Positions 52,498 through 62,415 are shown, counted from the first letter of the stretch. The stretch is DNA of 64,000 nt from Streptomyces canus (GCF_030815415.1 NZ_JAUSWW010000001.1:2728001-2792000), one strand, 5' to 3'. Numbers and translations: made by a program. Notes: generated by a model from the letters alone, not told the origin.

Positions 52498-54632
52498 GCA
52501 CCACCGCTGAGCTTCTGAAGGGTGCGGCCGAGCTGTTCCCCGACGAGGTCGTGACGTCCGCGCACGTACGCCACCTCGACCTGCCGTTCGGCGCCGGGCG
52601 CTTCGCGCTCATCACGCTGGACAACGGCTTCGACCACACCAAGCCGACCACCTTCGGCCCGCAGTCGCTGGCGAACCTCGACGCCGCCATCGACCAGGTC
52701 GAGGCGGAGGCCGCGGCCGGCGACATCGTCGGCGTCGGCATCACCGGCAAGCCGTTCATCTTCGCGGTCGGCGCCGACCTCAAGGGTGTCGAGCTCCTCA
52801 AGGAGCACAAGGACGCGCTCGCCATCGGCAAGGGCGGCCACGAGGTCTTCAAGCGCCTCGCCGGCATCGCGGTCCCGACCTTCGCGTACTACAACGGTGC
52901 CGCGATGGGCGGTGGCGTCGAGGTCGGTCTGCACTGCCAGTACCGGACGGTGTCCGCGGCCCTGCCCGCCTTCTCGCTCCCCGAGGTCTTCCTCGGTCTG
53001 GTCCCCGGCTGGGGCGGCTGCACCCTGCTGCCGAACCTGATCGGCGCCGACAAGGCCGTCTCGGTGATCATCGAGAACTCCCTCAACCAGAACAAGCAGC
53101 TCAAGGGCGCTCAGGTCTACGAACTGGGCATTGCCGACGCGCTGTTCGAGGGCGCGGACTTCCTGGAGCAGTCCCTGCTGTGGACGGCGTCCGTCCTCAA
53201 GGGCGAGATCGTCATCGACCGTCCGGTGATCGACCGCGGTGAGGCCTGGGACCAGGCCGTCGCGCGCGGCCGGTTCATCGCCGACTCCAAGGTGCACGGC
53301 GCGGCCCCGGCCGCCTACCGCGCCCTGGACATCATCGCCGCCGCCAAGAACGGCGACCTCCAGCAGGGCTACGACGCCGAGGATGTCGCCCTCGCCGACC
53401 TGATCATGGGTGGCGAACTGCGCTCCGGCATCTACGCCTTCAACCTGGTGCAGAAGCGCGGCAAGCGTCCCGCCGGTGCGCCGGACAAGTCGCTGGCCCG
53501 CCCGGTCACCAAGGTCGGTGTCGTCGGCGCTGGTCTGATGGCCTCCCAGCTCGCCCTGCTCTTCCTGCGCCGCCTGGAGGTGCCGGTCGTCCTGACCGAC
53601 ATCGACCAGGAGCGCGTCGACAAGGGTGTGGGCTACGTCCACGCCGAGATCGAGAAGCTGCTCGGCAAGGGCCGTATCAACCAGGACAAGGCCAACCGCC
53701 TCAAGGCCCTGGTCTCCGGTGTGCTGGACAAGGCCGAGGGCTTCTCCGACGCGGACTTCATCATCGAGGCCGTGTTCGAGGAGATCGGCGTCAAGCAGAC
53801 GGTGTTCGCGGAGGTCGAGGCGGTCGCCCCGGCGCACGCGATCCTCGCCACCAACACCTCCTCGCTGTCGGTCACCGAGATGGCGTCGAAGCTCAAGAAC
53901 CCCGAGCGGGTCGTGGGCTTCCACTTCTTCAACCCGGTCGCGATCCTCCCGCTGCTGGAGATCGTCCGGGGTGAGCAGACCGACGACGCCTCGCTGGCCA
54001 CGGCCTTCGGTGTCGCCAAGAAGCTGAAGAAGACCGCGGTGCTGGTGAAGGACGCCCCGGCGTTCGTCGTGAACCGCATCCTCACCCGCTTCATGGGCGA
54101 GATCCAGAACGTCATCGACGAGGGCACCCCGGTCGAGGTCGCGGAGAAGGCGGTCGAGCCGCTGGGTCTGCCGATGTCGCCGCTGGTCCTCCTCGAGCTG
54201 GTCGGCCCCGCGATCGGTCTGCACGTCTCCGAGACCCTCAACCGGGCCTTCCCGGAGCGGTTCACGGTCTCCCCCAACCTCGCGGCCGTCGTCAAGGCGG
54301 GCAAGCGCGGCTTCTACGTCTACTCCGCAGAAAACGGGTTCAAGCCGGAGCTGGACCCCGAGGTCGCCGCGCTCCTCAAGCAGGGCGACTCCGTCCTGAC
54401 CGAGGAGCAGGTCCGCGACCGCGTCCTGGACGCCGTCGCCCAGGAGATCGGGCTCATGCTCGACGAGGGTGTCGTCGCCGAGGCCCAGGACATCGACCTC
54501 TGCCTGATCACGGGTGCGGGCTGGCCCTTCCACCTGGGCGGCATCACGCCGTACCTGGACCGTGAGGGTGTCTCCGAGCGGGTGAACGGGAAGAAGTTCC
54601 TGGCGCCGGGCGTGGCCAGCGTCCCCGCGTAA
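52494..54632 (+). CDS. fadB: Fatty-acid oxidation complex alpha subunit: enoyl-CoA hydratase/3-hydroxyacyl-CoA dehydrogenase
   Basis: Predicted 712 aa; GTG with GGAGG upstream inside fadA. The crotonase domain is first (FAVGADLKGVELL; YYNGAAMGGGVEVGLH, oxyanion Gly region; SLPEVFLGLVPGWGG with the catalytic Glu). The NAD-binding domain begins near residue 338 (VGVVGAGLMASQLALLFLRR) and the dehydrogenase motif VVGFHFFNPVAILPLLEIVRG follows. It hydrates enoyl-CoA and oxidises 3-hydroxyacyl-CoA, feeding FadA. A strong terminator follows the stop. Confidence 0.94.
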   Translation: MSTTAELLKGAAELFPDEVVTSAHVRHLDLPFGAGRFALITLDNGFDHTKPTTFGPQSLANLDAAIDQVEAEAAAGDIVGVGITGKPFIFAVGADLKGVELLKEHKDALAIGKGGHEVFKRLAGIAVPTFAYYNGAAMGGGVEVGLHCQYRTVSAALPAFSLPEVFLGLVPGWGGCTLLPNLIGADKAVSVIIENSLNQNKQLKGAQVYELGIADALFEGADFLEQSLLWTASVLKGEIVIDRPVIDRGEAWDQAVARGRFIADSKVHGAAPAAYRALDIIAAAKNGDLQQGYDAEDVALADLIMGGELRSGIYAFNLVQKRGKRPAGAPDKSLARPVTKVGVVGAGLMASQLALLFLRRLEVPVVLTDIDQERVDKGVGYVHAEIEKLLGKGRINQDKANRLKALVSGVLDKAEGFSDADFIIEAVFEEIGVKQTVFAEVEAVAPAHAILATNTSSLSVTEMASKLKNPERVVGFHFFNPVAILPLLEIVRGEQTDDASLATAFGVAKKLKKTAVLVKDAPAFVVNRILTRFMGEIQNVIDEGTPVEVAEKAVEPLGLPMSPLVLLELVGPAIGLHVSETLNRAFPERFTVSPNLAAVVKAGKRGFYVYSAENGFKPELDPEVAALLKQGDSVLTEEQVRDRVLDAVAQEIGLMLDEGVVAEAQDIDLCLITGAGWPFHLGGITPYLDREGVSERVNGKKFLAPGVASVPA

Positions 54633-54645
54633 GCGCTCCGCTGTC

Positions 54646-54692
54646 AACGCCGGTGCCCCGCATGCCGTTTCGGTGTGCGGGGCACCGGCGTT
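54646..54692. terminator. Strong hairpin terminator after fadB
   Basis: A perfect 17-bp stem (left arm AACGCCGGTGCCCCGCA) encloses a 13-nt loop, 13 bp after the stop codon. Confidence 0.88.
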
Positions 54693-54742
54693 TCGGGAGG
54701 CAAAGGCGTTCTTCGCCCCCGCCGCCCCTACCCTTCCCGTCC

Positions 54743-54795
54743 CTGGGGGCTTTGCCCCCAGACCCCCTAAAAGATTGCGCAGTTCCCCGCGCCCC
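54743..54795 (-). repeat. GGGGCGCGGGG repeat, variant copy 4 with hairpin
   Basis: Read on the minus strand the element begins GGGGCGCGGGGAACTGCGC immediately after the stop codon of the propeller gene and ends in a perfect 8-bp hairpin (CTGGGGGC, TTT, GCCCCCAG). It shares only the first 11 bp with copies 1-3, so it is a different subtype of the same family. It may serve as the terminator of the propeller gene. Confidence 0.75.
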
Positions 54796-55815
54796 TTAAA
54801 GTCCTCGCCACGCCTCCAATGCAAGGCCCGGCTCGTTCTTCCTTCGGGTCAGCAGGAGTTGGCCGGACGACGGGGACAGGGTCGCCGCCACCACTCTGCC
54901 GTTCTCGTCCGTCGTCAGTGACACCCCGGCGTCCACCGGAAGCCCCGGGCCCGACTCCGCCCACCACGCGCCCGCCGACTCCTGCTCGGTCGGGTACGCG
55001 GCGAAGGCCACGCGGCCGCTGGAGGAGCGTTGGGCGAGCAAGGTGCAGTCGTGGCCGTCGAGTTCGCAGCGGACGGCGGAGACCGGGCCGGGACCGGCCG
55101 AGGCGAGGAGGGCGAGGGGTTTGCCGCCGGGGCGCCAGGCGCACAGGTCGCCGGAGTCGTCGGTGTAGAAGAGCGTGGTGTGCTCCGGGGAGGTCGGCAG
55201 GGCGCGGAGGGTGCCCGGGCGGACCGGGGTCTCCAGTGCCTCCGTCAGGGCGGGCTGGGCGCCCGGCTTCTCCTGGCGCCAGTACAGGACGCCGCCGGGG
55301 ACGGCCGCGTACAGCTCCACGCACCCCGACTCGCCGGTCACCGCCGCCAGGTCCTCCTGTACGTCACTGCCCTTGAGGTCCCGCCACGGGTCCCAGCCGC
55401 CCTTCTCCTTCTGGGCGACCATGCTCACCCCGCCGCCTTTGTTGCGGACGAAGACATGGGCGCGGCCCTGGGCGTCGACCGCGACGGCGGGTGTACCGGT
55501 GCGGTCGCCCGTCTTGTCGGGGTGGCCGATGGGCGTCCAGTCGAGGGCGGCGAGGCGCGGGCGGAAGTGCGTGGAGTGCACGAGCCCGGCCTCGCCGGGT
55601 TTGGTGGGCCGCCAGGAGACGAGATGCGCGTAGCCGTCGCCGCCCTGGCCGATCGCGAGGCCCGGGCGGAGTTTCTGGTCGCCGCCGACCGTGCGCGGAG
55701 CCGCTTCCCAGGGGCCGCCGGGCCCTTGCTCGGCCCGGCACAGTACGGACTCGCCGGACGGCAGATAGACACTGAGCCGGCCGTCGCGGCCGCGGAGGAG
55801 CCAGTCGCCGTTCAC
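54796..55815 (-). CDS. Beta-propeller-like (PLL/tectonin-type) protein
   Basis: Predicted 339 aa, GTG start. Repeating blocks of ~45 residues with WRP/GHPD/GRAHVFVRNKGGG-type strands (AVAVDAQGRAHVFVRNKGGG; SGCVELYAAVPGGVLYWRQ; SPEHTTLFYTDDSGDLCAWR) suggest a 6-7-bladed propeller resembling sugar-binding or tectonin repeats. No signal peptide. Ligand and function are unknown. Its TAA stop directly abuts the GGGGCGCGGGG repeat. Confidence 0.7.
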   Translation of the reverse strand: MNGDWLLRGRDGRLSVYLPSGESVLCRAEQGPGGPWEAAPRTVGGDQKLRPGLAIGQGGDGYAHLVSWRPTKPGEAGLVHSTHFRPRLAALDWTPIGHPDKTGDRTGTPAVAVDAQGRAHVFVRNKGGGVSMVAQKEKGGWDPWRDLKGSDVQEDLAAVTGESGCVELYAAVPGGVLYWRQEKPGAQPALTEALETPVRPGTLRALPTSPEHTTLFYTDDSGDLCAWRPGGKPLALLASAGPGPVSAVRCELDGHDCTLLAQRSSSGRVAFAAYPTEQESAGAWWAESGPGLPVDAGVSLTTDENGRVVAATLSPSSGQLLLTRRKNEPGLALEAWRGL

Positions 55816-55921
55816 CGCTTCACTCTATGCGTGGCCCCTTGAGCCCTGCCTGGTCACCCCCGGGTGCGGGCCGCCCGCCGCCCGCTTCGACGGGACGCCC
55901 GCCGCCTGACACCCTGGCCCC

Positions 55922-56293
55922 ATGAACGCCGAAGCCCCGCTGCTCGTGATCGTCGATGCCGCCAACGTCGTCGGGTCGGTGCCCGACGGCTGGTGGCGGG
56001 ACCGGCGCGGGGCGGCGGAGCGGTTGCGGGACCGGCTGGCGGCGGACGGGGTGCCGGGGCACGAGGGGCCGGTGGAGCTCCTGCTCGTGGTCGAGGGGGC
56101 CGCCCGGGGCGTGGAGTCCGTGCCGGGGGTACGGGTCGACGCGGCGCCCGGCAGCGGGGACGACCGGATGGTCGAGCTGGTCGCCGAGGCGGTCGGGCGC
56201 CGCGTCCTGGTCGTCACCGCCGACCGTGAACTGCGGCGACGGGTCACCGAGTTGGGGGCGGAGGTGGCGGGACCGCGCACCGTCCGCCCCTGA
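55922..56293 (+). CDS. NYN-domain (PIN-like) putative nuclease
   Basis: Predicted 123 aa. The N-terminus LLVIVDAANVVGSVPDGWWRD carries the first Asp of a NYN/PIN fold, with further acidic positions in GSGDDRMVELV and VVTADRELRRRV. The compact alpha/beta length fits single-domain NYN RNases of actinomycetes. The RNA target is unknown. Convergent with the amino-acid permease 6 bp away. Confidence 0.8.
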   Translation: MNAEAPLLVIVDAANVVGSVPDGWWRDRRGAAERLRDRLAADGVPGHEGPVELLLVVEGAARGVESVPGVRVDAAPGSGDDRMVELVAEAVGRRVLVVTADRELRRRVTELGAEVAGPRTVRP

Positions 56294-56299
56294 ACATGG

Positions 56300-57820
56300 C
56301 TACCGCGCCCCGCCGTTCGGCGGCGTGACGCCCTGGGCGGCCGCCGCCTGCTGCCGTCCGAGGCGGCTGTGCGAGCGGCCGTAGGCGAAGTACACGACGA
56401 AGCCGAGGACCATCCAGATCGCGAACCGCAGCCAGGTCTCGGCCGGCAGGTTCAGCATCAGCCACAGGGACGCCGCCACCGACAGGATCGGGATGACCGG
56501 CACCCACGGGGTGCGGAAGGCCCGGGACAGGTCGGGGCGGGACTTGCGGAGGATGATCACGCCGATCGCGACGACCACGAACGCGAACAGCGTGCCGATG
56601 TTGACCAGTTCGGCCAGTTCGCTCAGGGGGGTGAAGCCGGCGACGATCGCGATGATCACACCGAGCAGGATGGTCGGGCGGTGCGGGGTCCGGAACTTCG
56701 GGTGGACGTGGGAGAAGAACGTGGGCAGCAGTCCGTCGCGGCTCATCGCGAAGAAGACCCGGGTCTGGCCCAGCAGCAGGATCATGCAGACCGTGGTCAG
56801 GCCGACCGCGGCGCCGAAGCTGATGAAGCCCGCGAACCAGGGGTGCCCGGTGGCCTTGAAGGCGTCGGCGAGCGGGGCCGTGATGGACAGGTCGGTGTAC
56901 TTCTGCATACCGGTCACGACGATCGACACGGCCACGTAGAGGGTGGTGCAGATGAGGAGGGAGCCGAGGATGCCGCGGGGCATGTCGCGCTGCGGGTTCT
57001 TGGTCTCCTCGGCGGCCGTGGCGACGACGTCGAAGCCGATGAAGGCGAAGAAGACGACGGAGGCGGCGGTGAAGATGCCCATCACGCCGAAGTTGGAGGG
57101 CGCCCAGCCGAACATCAGCTGGATCAGCGGCGACTGGAGACTGTCACCGGCCGGCACCTCCTGCGCCTTCGGGATGAACGGGTCGTAGTGGTCGCCCTTG
57201 ATGAAGAAGGCTCCGGCGATGATCACGGTCAGTACGACGGTCACCTTGATGGCGACGACGATCGAGGTCACGCGCGCGGAGAGCTTGGTGCCGAGGACGA
57301 GGATGCCGGTGAGGACCAGGACCAGCGCGGCGGCGAGGATGTCGAACCCGAAGCCGTCGGCGCCGTCCCGGCCGCTGAGCGCCGCCGGCAGATGCCAGCC
57401 CGCGTTGTCCAGCAGCGAGGCGATGTATCCGGACCAGCCGACGGCCACCACGGCCGTGCCGAGCGCGAACTCCAGGACCAGGTCCCAGCCGATGATCCAG
57501 GCGGGCAGTTCCCCGAGGGAGGCGTACGAGAAGGTGTACGCGGAGCCGGCCACCGGGACGGTGGAGGCGAACTCGGCGTAGCAGAGCGCGGCGAGCGCGC
57601 AGACGACGCCGGCCACGACGAAGGCCAGGGCGACGGCGGGGCCGGCGTTGTTCCTGGCCACCGTGCCGGTGAGGACGAAGATGCCGGTGCCGATGATGAC
57701 ACCGACGCCGAAGACCGTCAGATCGAGCGCCGACAGGGATTTCTTCAGGGCGTGTTCCGGCTCCTCGGTATCGAGGATGGACTGCTCGACTCTCTTCGTC
57801 CGGAAGAGTGTGCTGCTCAC
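56300..57820 (-). CDS. APC-family amino-acid permease
   Basis: Predicted 506 aa; the GTG follows GGGAGGT. About 12 membrane segments are seen, with the APC signature VFGVGVIIGTGIFVLTGTVA and cationic-transporter-like AALCYAEFASTVPVAGSAYT, then FFAFIGFDVVATAAEETKNPQRDMP. It resembles CAT-type permeases of basic or branched amino acids. The ~30-residue C-terminal cytoplasmic tail is Gln/Ala-rich. Substrate not decidable. Confidence 0.9.
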   Translation of the reverse strand: MSSTLFRTKRVEQSILDTEEPEHALKKSLSALDLTVFGVGVIIGTGIFVLTGTVARNNAGPAVALAFVVAGVVCALAALCYAEFASTVPVAGSAYTFSYASLGELPAWIIGWDLVLEFALGTAVVAVGWSGYIASLLDNAGWHLPAALSGRDGADGFGFDILAAALVLVLTGILVLGTKLSARVTSIVVAIKVTVVLTVIIAGAFFIKGDHYDPFIPKAQEVPAGDSLQSPLIQLMFGWAPSNFGVMGIFTAASVVFFAFIGFDVVATAAEETKNPQRDMPRGILGSLLICTTLYVAVSIVVTGMQKYTDLSITAPLADAFKATGHPWFAGFISFGAAVGLTTVCMILLLGQTRVFFAMSRDGLLPTFFSHVHPKFRTPHRPTILLGVIIAIVAGFTPLSELAELVNIGTLFAFVVVAIGVIILRKSRPDLSRAFRTPWVPVIPILSVAASLWLMLNLPAETWLRFAIWMVLGFVVYFAYGRSHSRLGRQQAAAAQGVTPPNGGAR

Positions 57821-57905
57821 GGGCGTACCTCCCACGCTGTCTCGTCCTCGACATGATCGAGAGGGGGCGTACTGCGTATGCCCCGGCGCGTGGTGATTCA
57901 CGCAA

Positions 57906-57949
57906 ATGGGCCGGTTCCACCACCCTTCGCGGTAGTGGAACCGGCCCAT
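57906..57949. terminator. Strong hairpin terminator after dxs
   Basis: A perfect 15-bp stem (ATGGGCCGGTTCCAC and its complement) has a 14-nt loop and lies 13 bp beyond the dxs stop. It insulates the permease gene downstream. Confidence 0.85.
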
Positions 57950-57962
57950 CCGGTTGTACGGG

Positions 57963-59882
57963 TCAGTCGCGCGCGGGCTCCGGTTCGGCCGCCGCGCTGC
58001 CGTACTTGCCGTCCAGCCTGGAGACCAGACCGGTGACCTGACGGGCGATGTCCGGGGCGGTCAGACCGATCTCCGCCATGACCTCGGCGCGCGAGGCGTG
58101 GTCGAGGAAGCGCGGCGGGATGCCGAAGTCGCGCAGCGGGACATCGACCCCGGCGTCGCGCAGGGCCTGGGCGACGGCCGAACCGACGCCGCCGACACGG
58201 GAGTTGTCCTCGACGGTGACGACGACCCGGTGACGCTCGGCGAGCGGGGCCATGGCCTCGTCGACGGGCTTGACCCAGCGCGGGTCGACGACGGTGGTGG
58301 TGATGCCCTGCTTGTCGAGGAGGCCCGCGATCTCCAGGCACATCGGCGCCAGGGCGCCCACGGAGACGAGGAGCACGTCGGGCGTGTCCGTCCCCGGCTC
58401 GCGGAGCACGTCCATGCCGCCCACCCGGCCCACGGCGGGCACGGCGGGGCCGACGGCGCCCTTCGAGAACCGTACGACGGTCGGCGCGTCGTCGACCTTC
58501 ACGGCCTCGCGCAGCTGCGCCCGCACCTGGTCGGCGTCGCGGGGCGCGGCGAGCCGCAGTCCCGGGACGACCTGGAGGATCGACATGTCCCACATGCCGT
58601 TGTGGGAGGCGCCGTCGGTGCCGGTGACGCCGGCCCGGTCGAGGACGAACGTCACACCGCACTTGTGCAGGGCGACGTCCATCAGGACCTGGTCGAAGGC
58701 GCGGTTGAGGAAGGTCGCGTAGACGGCGAAGACGGGGTGCACTCCCCCGGTCGCCAGGCCCGCCGCGGAGACGGCGGCGTGCTGCTCGGCGATACCGACG
58801 TCGTAGACCCGCTCGGGGAACTTCCTGGCGAACTTGTCGAGGCCGACCGGCTGGAGCATGGCGGCGGTGATGGCGACGATGTCGTCCCGCTCCTCGCCGA
58901 GCCTGACCATCTCCTCGCCGAAGACGGAGGTCCAGTCGGCGCCGGAGGAGGCGATCGGCAGGCCCGTGTCGGGGTGGATCTTGCCGACGGCGTGGAAGCG
59001 GTCGGCCTCGTCCTGGAGGGCGGGCTGGTAGCCGCGGCCCTTCTCGGTGAGACAGTGGACGATGACCGGGCCGCCGAAGCGCTTGGCGCGGGCCAGCGCG
59101 GACTCCAGGGCCTCGATGTCGTGGCCGTCGATGGGGCCGACGTACTTGAGGCCGAGGTCCTCGAACATGCCCTGGGGGGCGATGAAGTCCTTGAGGCCCT
59201 TCTTGGCCCCGTGGAGGGTCTCGTAGAGCGGCCTGCCGACGACGGGGGTGCGCTCCAGGAGGTCCTTGCCGCGGGCCAGGAAGCGCTCGTAGCCGTCGGT
59301 GGTGCGCAGGGTCGCCAGGTGGTTGGCGAGGCCGCCGATGGTCGGCGCGTAGGACCGCTCGTTGTCGTTGACGACGATGACCAGGGGCCGGTCCCTGGCG
59401 TCGGCGATGTTGTTCAGCGCCTCCCAGGCCATGCCGCCGGTGAGGGCGCCGTCTCCGATCACGGCGACCACGTGGTCGCCGCGTTTCTGGATCTGGTTGG
59501 CCTTCGCGAGTCCGTCGGCCCAGCCGAGGACGGTCGAGGCGTGGCTGTTCTCGATGACGTCGTGCTCGGACTCGGCCTGCGAGGGGTAGCCGGACAGGCC
59601 GCCCTTCATCTTCAGCTTCGAGAAGTCCTGGCGGCCGGTGAGCAGTTTGTGGACGTAGGACTGGTGTCCGGTGTCCCAGAGCACCTTGTCCTTCGGCGAG
59701 TCGAAGACACGGTGCAGGGCGATGGTGAGCTCGACCACGCCGAGGTTCGGGCCGAGGTGGCCGCCGGTCTTGGAGACGGCGTCGACGAGGAAGGTCCGGA
59801 TCTCCTCTGCCAGCTGGTCCAGCTGCTCCAGGCTGAGCCGGTCCAGATCGCGCGGTCCCCTGATGCGGGTCAGCAGCGGCAC
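57963..59882 (-). CDS. dxs: 1-deoxy-D-xylulose-5-phosphate synthase
   Basis: Predicted 639 aa, GTG start. First enzyme of the MEP isoprenoid route, thiamine-diphosphate dependent. Visible are [36 protein letters not shown], the ThDP motif [16 protein letters not shown] and the second-domain [18 protein letters not shown] with the catalytic Glu. The length is standard. It stands alone between terminators. Streptomyces often have two dxs genes, so this may not be the only one. Confidence 0.95.
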   Translation of the reverse strand: MPLLTRIRGPRDLDRLSLEQLDQLAEEIRTFLVDAVSKTGGHLGPNLGVVELTIALHRVFDSPKDKVLWDTGHQSYVHKLLTGRQDFSKLKMKGGLSGYPSQAESEHDVIENSHASTVLGWADGLAKANQIQKRGDHVVAVIGDGALTGGMAWEALNNIADARDRPLVIVVNDNERSYAPTIGGLANHLATLRTTDGYERFLARGKDLLERTPVVGRPLYETLHGAKKGLKDFIAPQGMFEDLGLKYVGPIDGHDIEALESALARAKRFGGPVIVHCLTEKGRGYQPALQDEADRFHAVGKIHPDTGLPIASSGADWTSVFGEEMVRLGEERDDIVAITAAMLQPVGLDKFARKFPERVYDVGIAEQHAAVSAAGLATGGVHPVFAVYATFLNRAFDQVLMDVALHKCGVTFVLDRAGVTGTDGASHNGMWDMSILQVVPGLRLAAPRDADQVRAQLREAVKVDDAPTVVRFSKGAVGPAVPAVGRVGGMDVLREPGTDTPDVLLVSVGALAPMCLEIAGLLDKQGITTTVVDPRWVKPVDEAMAPLAERHRVVVTVEDNSRVGGVGSAVAQALRDAGVDVPLRDFGIPPRFLDHASRAEVMAEIGLTAPDIARQVTGLVSRLDGKYGSAAAEPEPARD

Positions 59883-60013
59883 CCGTGCCTCCTTGCAGTA
59901 GAGCTGTTGCCGGGCTTGTCGAGTCTAATGTTCCGCCTTTGCGGACGGCGCTCGGGAGGTGCGTCATACGTCACGCGATCGGCTGTACCCAAGATCCGTC
60001 GTTGGTACGACAT

Positions 60014-60050
60014 GAAAATGGCCCGGCGCTGTCAGCGCCGGGCCGTTTTC
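60014..60050. terminator. Bidirectional intrinsic terminator after xylH
   Basis: GAAAA, stem GGCCCGGCGCT, loop GTC, complementary arm and TTTTC form a canonical two-way terminator just past the xylH stop. The remaining gap to dxs holds GTCGT-N4-ACGAC at 59998-60011 and CGTCATACGTCACG nearby, possible dxs promoter elements. Confidence 0.9.
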
Positions 60051-60057
60051 GGGCTTG

Positions 60058-61392
60058 CTAGCCGCGTCCCGCCGCCTTCTGGCTCTTGCGGGAGACCGAG
60101 TCGATGACCACGGCGCCGAGGAGAACGCCGCCGGTGATCATGTACTGGATCGACGTGTTCATGTTCAGCAGGTCGAGACCGGTCTGGATCGACTGGATGA
60201 CCAGCATGCCCAGCAGCGCCGACCACACCGTGCCACGGCCGCCGAACAGTGACGTACCACCGATGACCGCGGCCGCGATGGCCAGCATCAGCGTGTTGCC
60301 GCCGCCCGCGTTCAGCGTCGCGGACGCCGTCTGGCCGGCGAAGAACATACCGCCGATGGCGGCGAAGCCGCCCGCGATGGCGAAGACCGAGATCCGGATC
60401 GCCGCCACGTTGATACCGGCACGACGCGCCGCCTCGATACCGCCGCCGACCGCGAAGACCTTGCGGCCGAACGTGGTGCGACGCAGCACGAAGTCCACGA
60501 TCACCAGCGCGGCGAGGAAGATCACCAGGGAGTTGGAGACACCCGCGGCGTTGTTCAGCACGGCCGCGGCGGCGAAGGACGCCACGGCGAGCAGACCGAC
60601 GCGCAGCAGGATCTCGCTGGTCGGGCGGAACGGCACCCCGGCGGACTTGCGGCGGCGCTGCTCCATCAGCGAGCCCACGAGCATGGACGCCACACCGAGA
60701 CCCGCCAGCAGGTAGGCGCCGATGATGGCCTGGTCCATGAAGAAGGAGCCCTGCCCGAGGATGTGGACCGGGCCGCTGTCGTCCGGGATGTTGATGGTGC
60801 CGCTGTCGCCCAGCAGCCACAGCATCAGACCGTTCCAGCCGAGGAAGCCGGCCAGGGTCACGACGAACGCCGGCACACCGACCTTGGCGAAGAACCAGCC
60901 GTGCAGGACACCGATGCCGATGCCGGTCAGGATGGCCAGGAAGAGCGCCAGCCACTCGTTCATGCCGTGGGTGACCACGAACACCGCGAAGATCGTGGAG
61001 GCGAGACCGCTCACCGAGCCGACCGACAGGTCGATCTCACCGAGCAGCAGCACGAACACCAGGCCGATGGCGAGCATGCCGGTGGCCGACAGGAAGTAGC
61101 TGATGCTGGACAGGTTGTCCGCGCTCAGGAACAGGTCGTTCTTGAGCTGGAAGATCGTCCAGATGACGATGAGGCCGACGACGACCGGCAGCTGGCCGAG
61201 CTCGCCGCCCTTCACCTTGCGCTTGAACTCGGTCCAGTAGCCCTTGAGGCCCTCTTCACGGACCAGCAGACGCGGGTCGACGACGGCGACCGGCGCGGCC
61301 GTGGGGTCGTCGGCGGGGGCCACGGTGGTCTGGTCCTCGACCACGCCGGCCTTCTCGGTGGAGACCTTCTCGGTCTTCGACGTGTCGCTCAC
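60058..61392 (-). CDS. xylH: Xylose-type ABC transporter permease XylH
   Basis: Predicted 444 aa, GTG overlapping the xylG stop (GTGA). A ~65-residue Ala/Val-rich cytoplasmic N-terminus precedes about ten membrane helices of the RbsC/XylH class, with LLLGEIDLSVGSVSGLAS and AAAVIGGTSLFGGRGTVW. It forms the CUT2 channel for xylose (by synteny with the known xylFGH of Streptomyces). Confidence 0.92.
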   Translation of the reverse strand: MSDTSKTEKVSTEKAGVVEDQTTVAPADDPTAAPVAVVDPRLLVREEGLKGYWTEFKRKVKGGELGQLPVVVGLIVIWTIFQLKNDLFLSADNLSSISYFLSATGMLAIGLVFVLLLGEIDLSVGSVSGLASTIFAVFVVTHGMNEWLALFLAILTGIGIGVLHGWFFAKVGVPAFVVTLAGFLGWNGLMLWLLGDSGTINIPDDSGPVHILGQGSFFMDQAIIGAYLLAGLGVASMLVGSLMEQRRRKSAGVPFRPTSEILLRVGLLAVASFAAAAVLNNAAGVSNSLVIFLAALVIVDFVLRRTTFGRKVFAVGGGIEAARRAGINVAAIRISVFAIAGGFAAIGGMFFAGQTASATLNAGGGNTLMLAIAAAVIGGTSLFGGRGTVWSALLGMLVIQSIQTGLDLLNMNTSIQYMITGGVLLGAVVIDSVSRKSQKAAGRG

Positions 61393-62171
61393 TTTGCCGC
61401 CTCCGTGCTGCGACGCCCCGCACGACGGGTCACGGCGTTCTCCGTGGCACCCGTGATGGCGGCGATGATCTCTTCGTGGGTGGTGTCCTTCACGGAGAAG
61501 GAGCCGTTGTTCTTACCCAGGCGCAGCACGGCGACGGTGTCGGCGACAGCCTTCACGTCGGCCATGTTGTGGCTGATGAGGATGACGCCGAGGTTGCGCT
61601 CGCGCAGCCGCTCGACGAGGTCGAGGACCTGGGCGGTCTGCTCGACACCGAGGGCGGCGGTGGGCTCGTCGAGGATGACGACCTTGGGGTCACCGATGAG
61701 GGCACGCGCGATGGCGACGACCTGGCGCTGGCCGCCGGACAGGCTCGCGATCGGGATGCGCACGCTCGGGATGCGGATGGAGAGCGTGGACAGCAGCTCG
61801 CGGGCCTTCTGCTCCATGGTGACCTCGTCGATGACGCCGCGGTGCAGCAGTTCGCGTCCGAGGTAGAGGTTGCCGACCACGTCGAGGTTGTCGCACAGCG
61901 CGAGGTCCTGGTAGACCGTCGCGACGCCGAGTCCCTGGGCGTCGTGCGGCTTGTTGATGCTGACCGGCTGGCCGTCCCACTCGATGACGCCCTCATCGAT
62001 GGGGTGGACTCCGGCGATCGTCTTGACCAGCGTGGACTTTCCTGCGCCGTTGTCGCCGACCAGCGCGACTACTTCTCCGGCGTGGACCTCCAGCTCGACA
62101 TCGGTGAGTGCCTGCACAGCACCGAATCGCTTGGAAACTCCGCGCAACGCCAGCACGGGCGTAGCGGACAC
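61389..62171 (-). CDS. xylG: Xylose-type ABC transporter ATPase XylG (single ATPase domain)
   Basis: Predicted 260 aa from the GTG 9 nt downstream of AAGGAG (MSATPVLALRGVS); the ATG adjoining the ribosome site is less plausible. Walker A GDNGAGKST, signature LSGGQRQVVAIARAL and Walker B VVILDEPTAAL are intact. E. coli XylG and RbsA have two fused ATPase domains (~500 aa); this one has a single domain and should act as a homodimer. Coupled to xylH. Confidence 0.92.
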   Translation of the reverse strand: MSATPVLALRGVSKRFGAVQALTDVELEVHAGEVVALVGDNGAGKSTLVKTIAGVHPIDEGVIEWDGQPVSINKPHDAQGLGVATVYQDLALCDNLDVVGNLYLGRELLHRGVIDEVTMEQKARELLSTLSIRIPSVRIPIASLSGGQRQVVAIARALIGDPKVVILDEPTAALGVEQTAQVLDLVERLRERNLGVILISHNMADVKAVADTVAVLRLGKNNGSFSVKDTTHEEIIAAITGATENAVTRRAGRRSTEAAK

Positions 62172-62385
62172 GTGAACCATCTCCTTCGCCGCCTGACCGG
62201 CGGGGATGCCGCGCTTGGGATGAGAGCGCGGAGGGGGGTGCCGAAGGGGGCACCGACTTACTGATGAACTTGCGCGCGGCCCGTGCCTCTTGGCAACGGG
62301 CGCGCTCACCGTGTTTCCGTCCGGCGCCCGTCCCACAGCGGGGTGTGAAGGCGGGGCGGGCGCCGGAGGGGCTTGTACCTGCCGG

Positions 62386-62415
62386 GAGGGCGTGCCGGAG
62401 CAGAGGCACGCCCTC
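62386..62415. terminator. Hairpin between xylF and xylG
   Basis: GAGGGCGTGCC pairs with GGCACGCCCTC over 11 bp (loop GGAGCAGA), 10 bp past the xylF stop. A second small stem GGTGCC/GGCACC lies at 62237-62254. Such stem-loops after a binding-protein gene usually allow more binding protein than membrane subunits by mRNA stabilisation or partial termination. Nothing else was seen in this 254-bp gap. Confidence 0.7.

Noticed and set aside
60763..61866. Plus-strand frame of 367 codons opposite xylH and xylG
   Set aside because: Shadow frame; both minus-strand genes have full ABC-transporter motifs.
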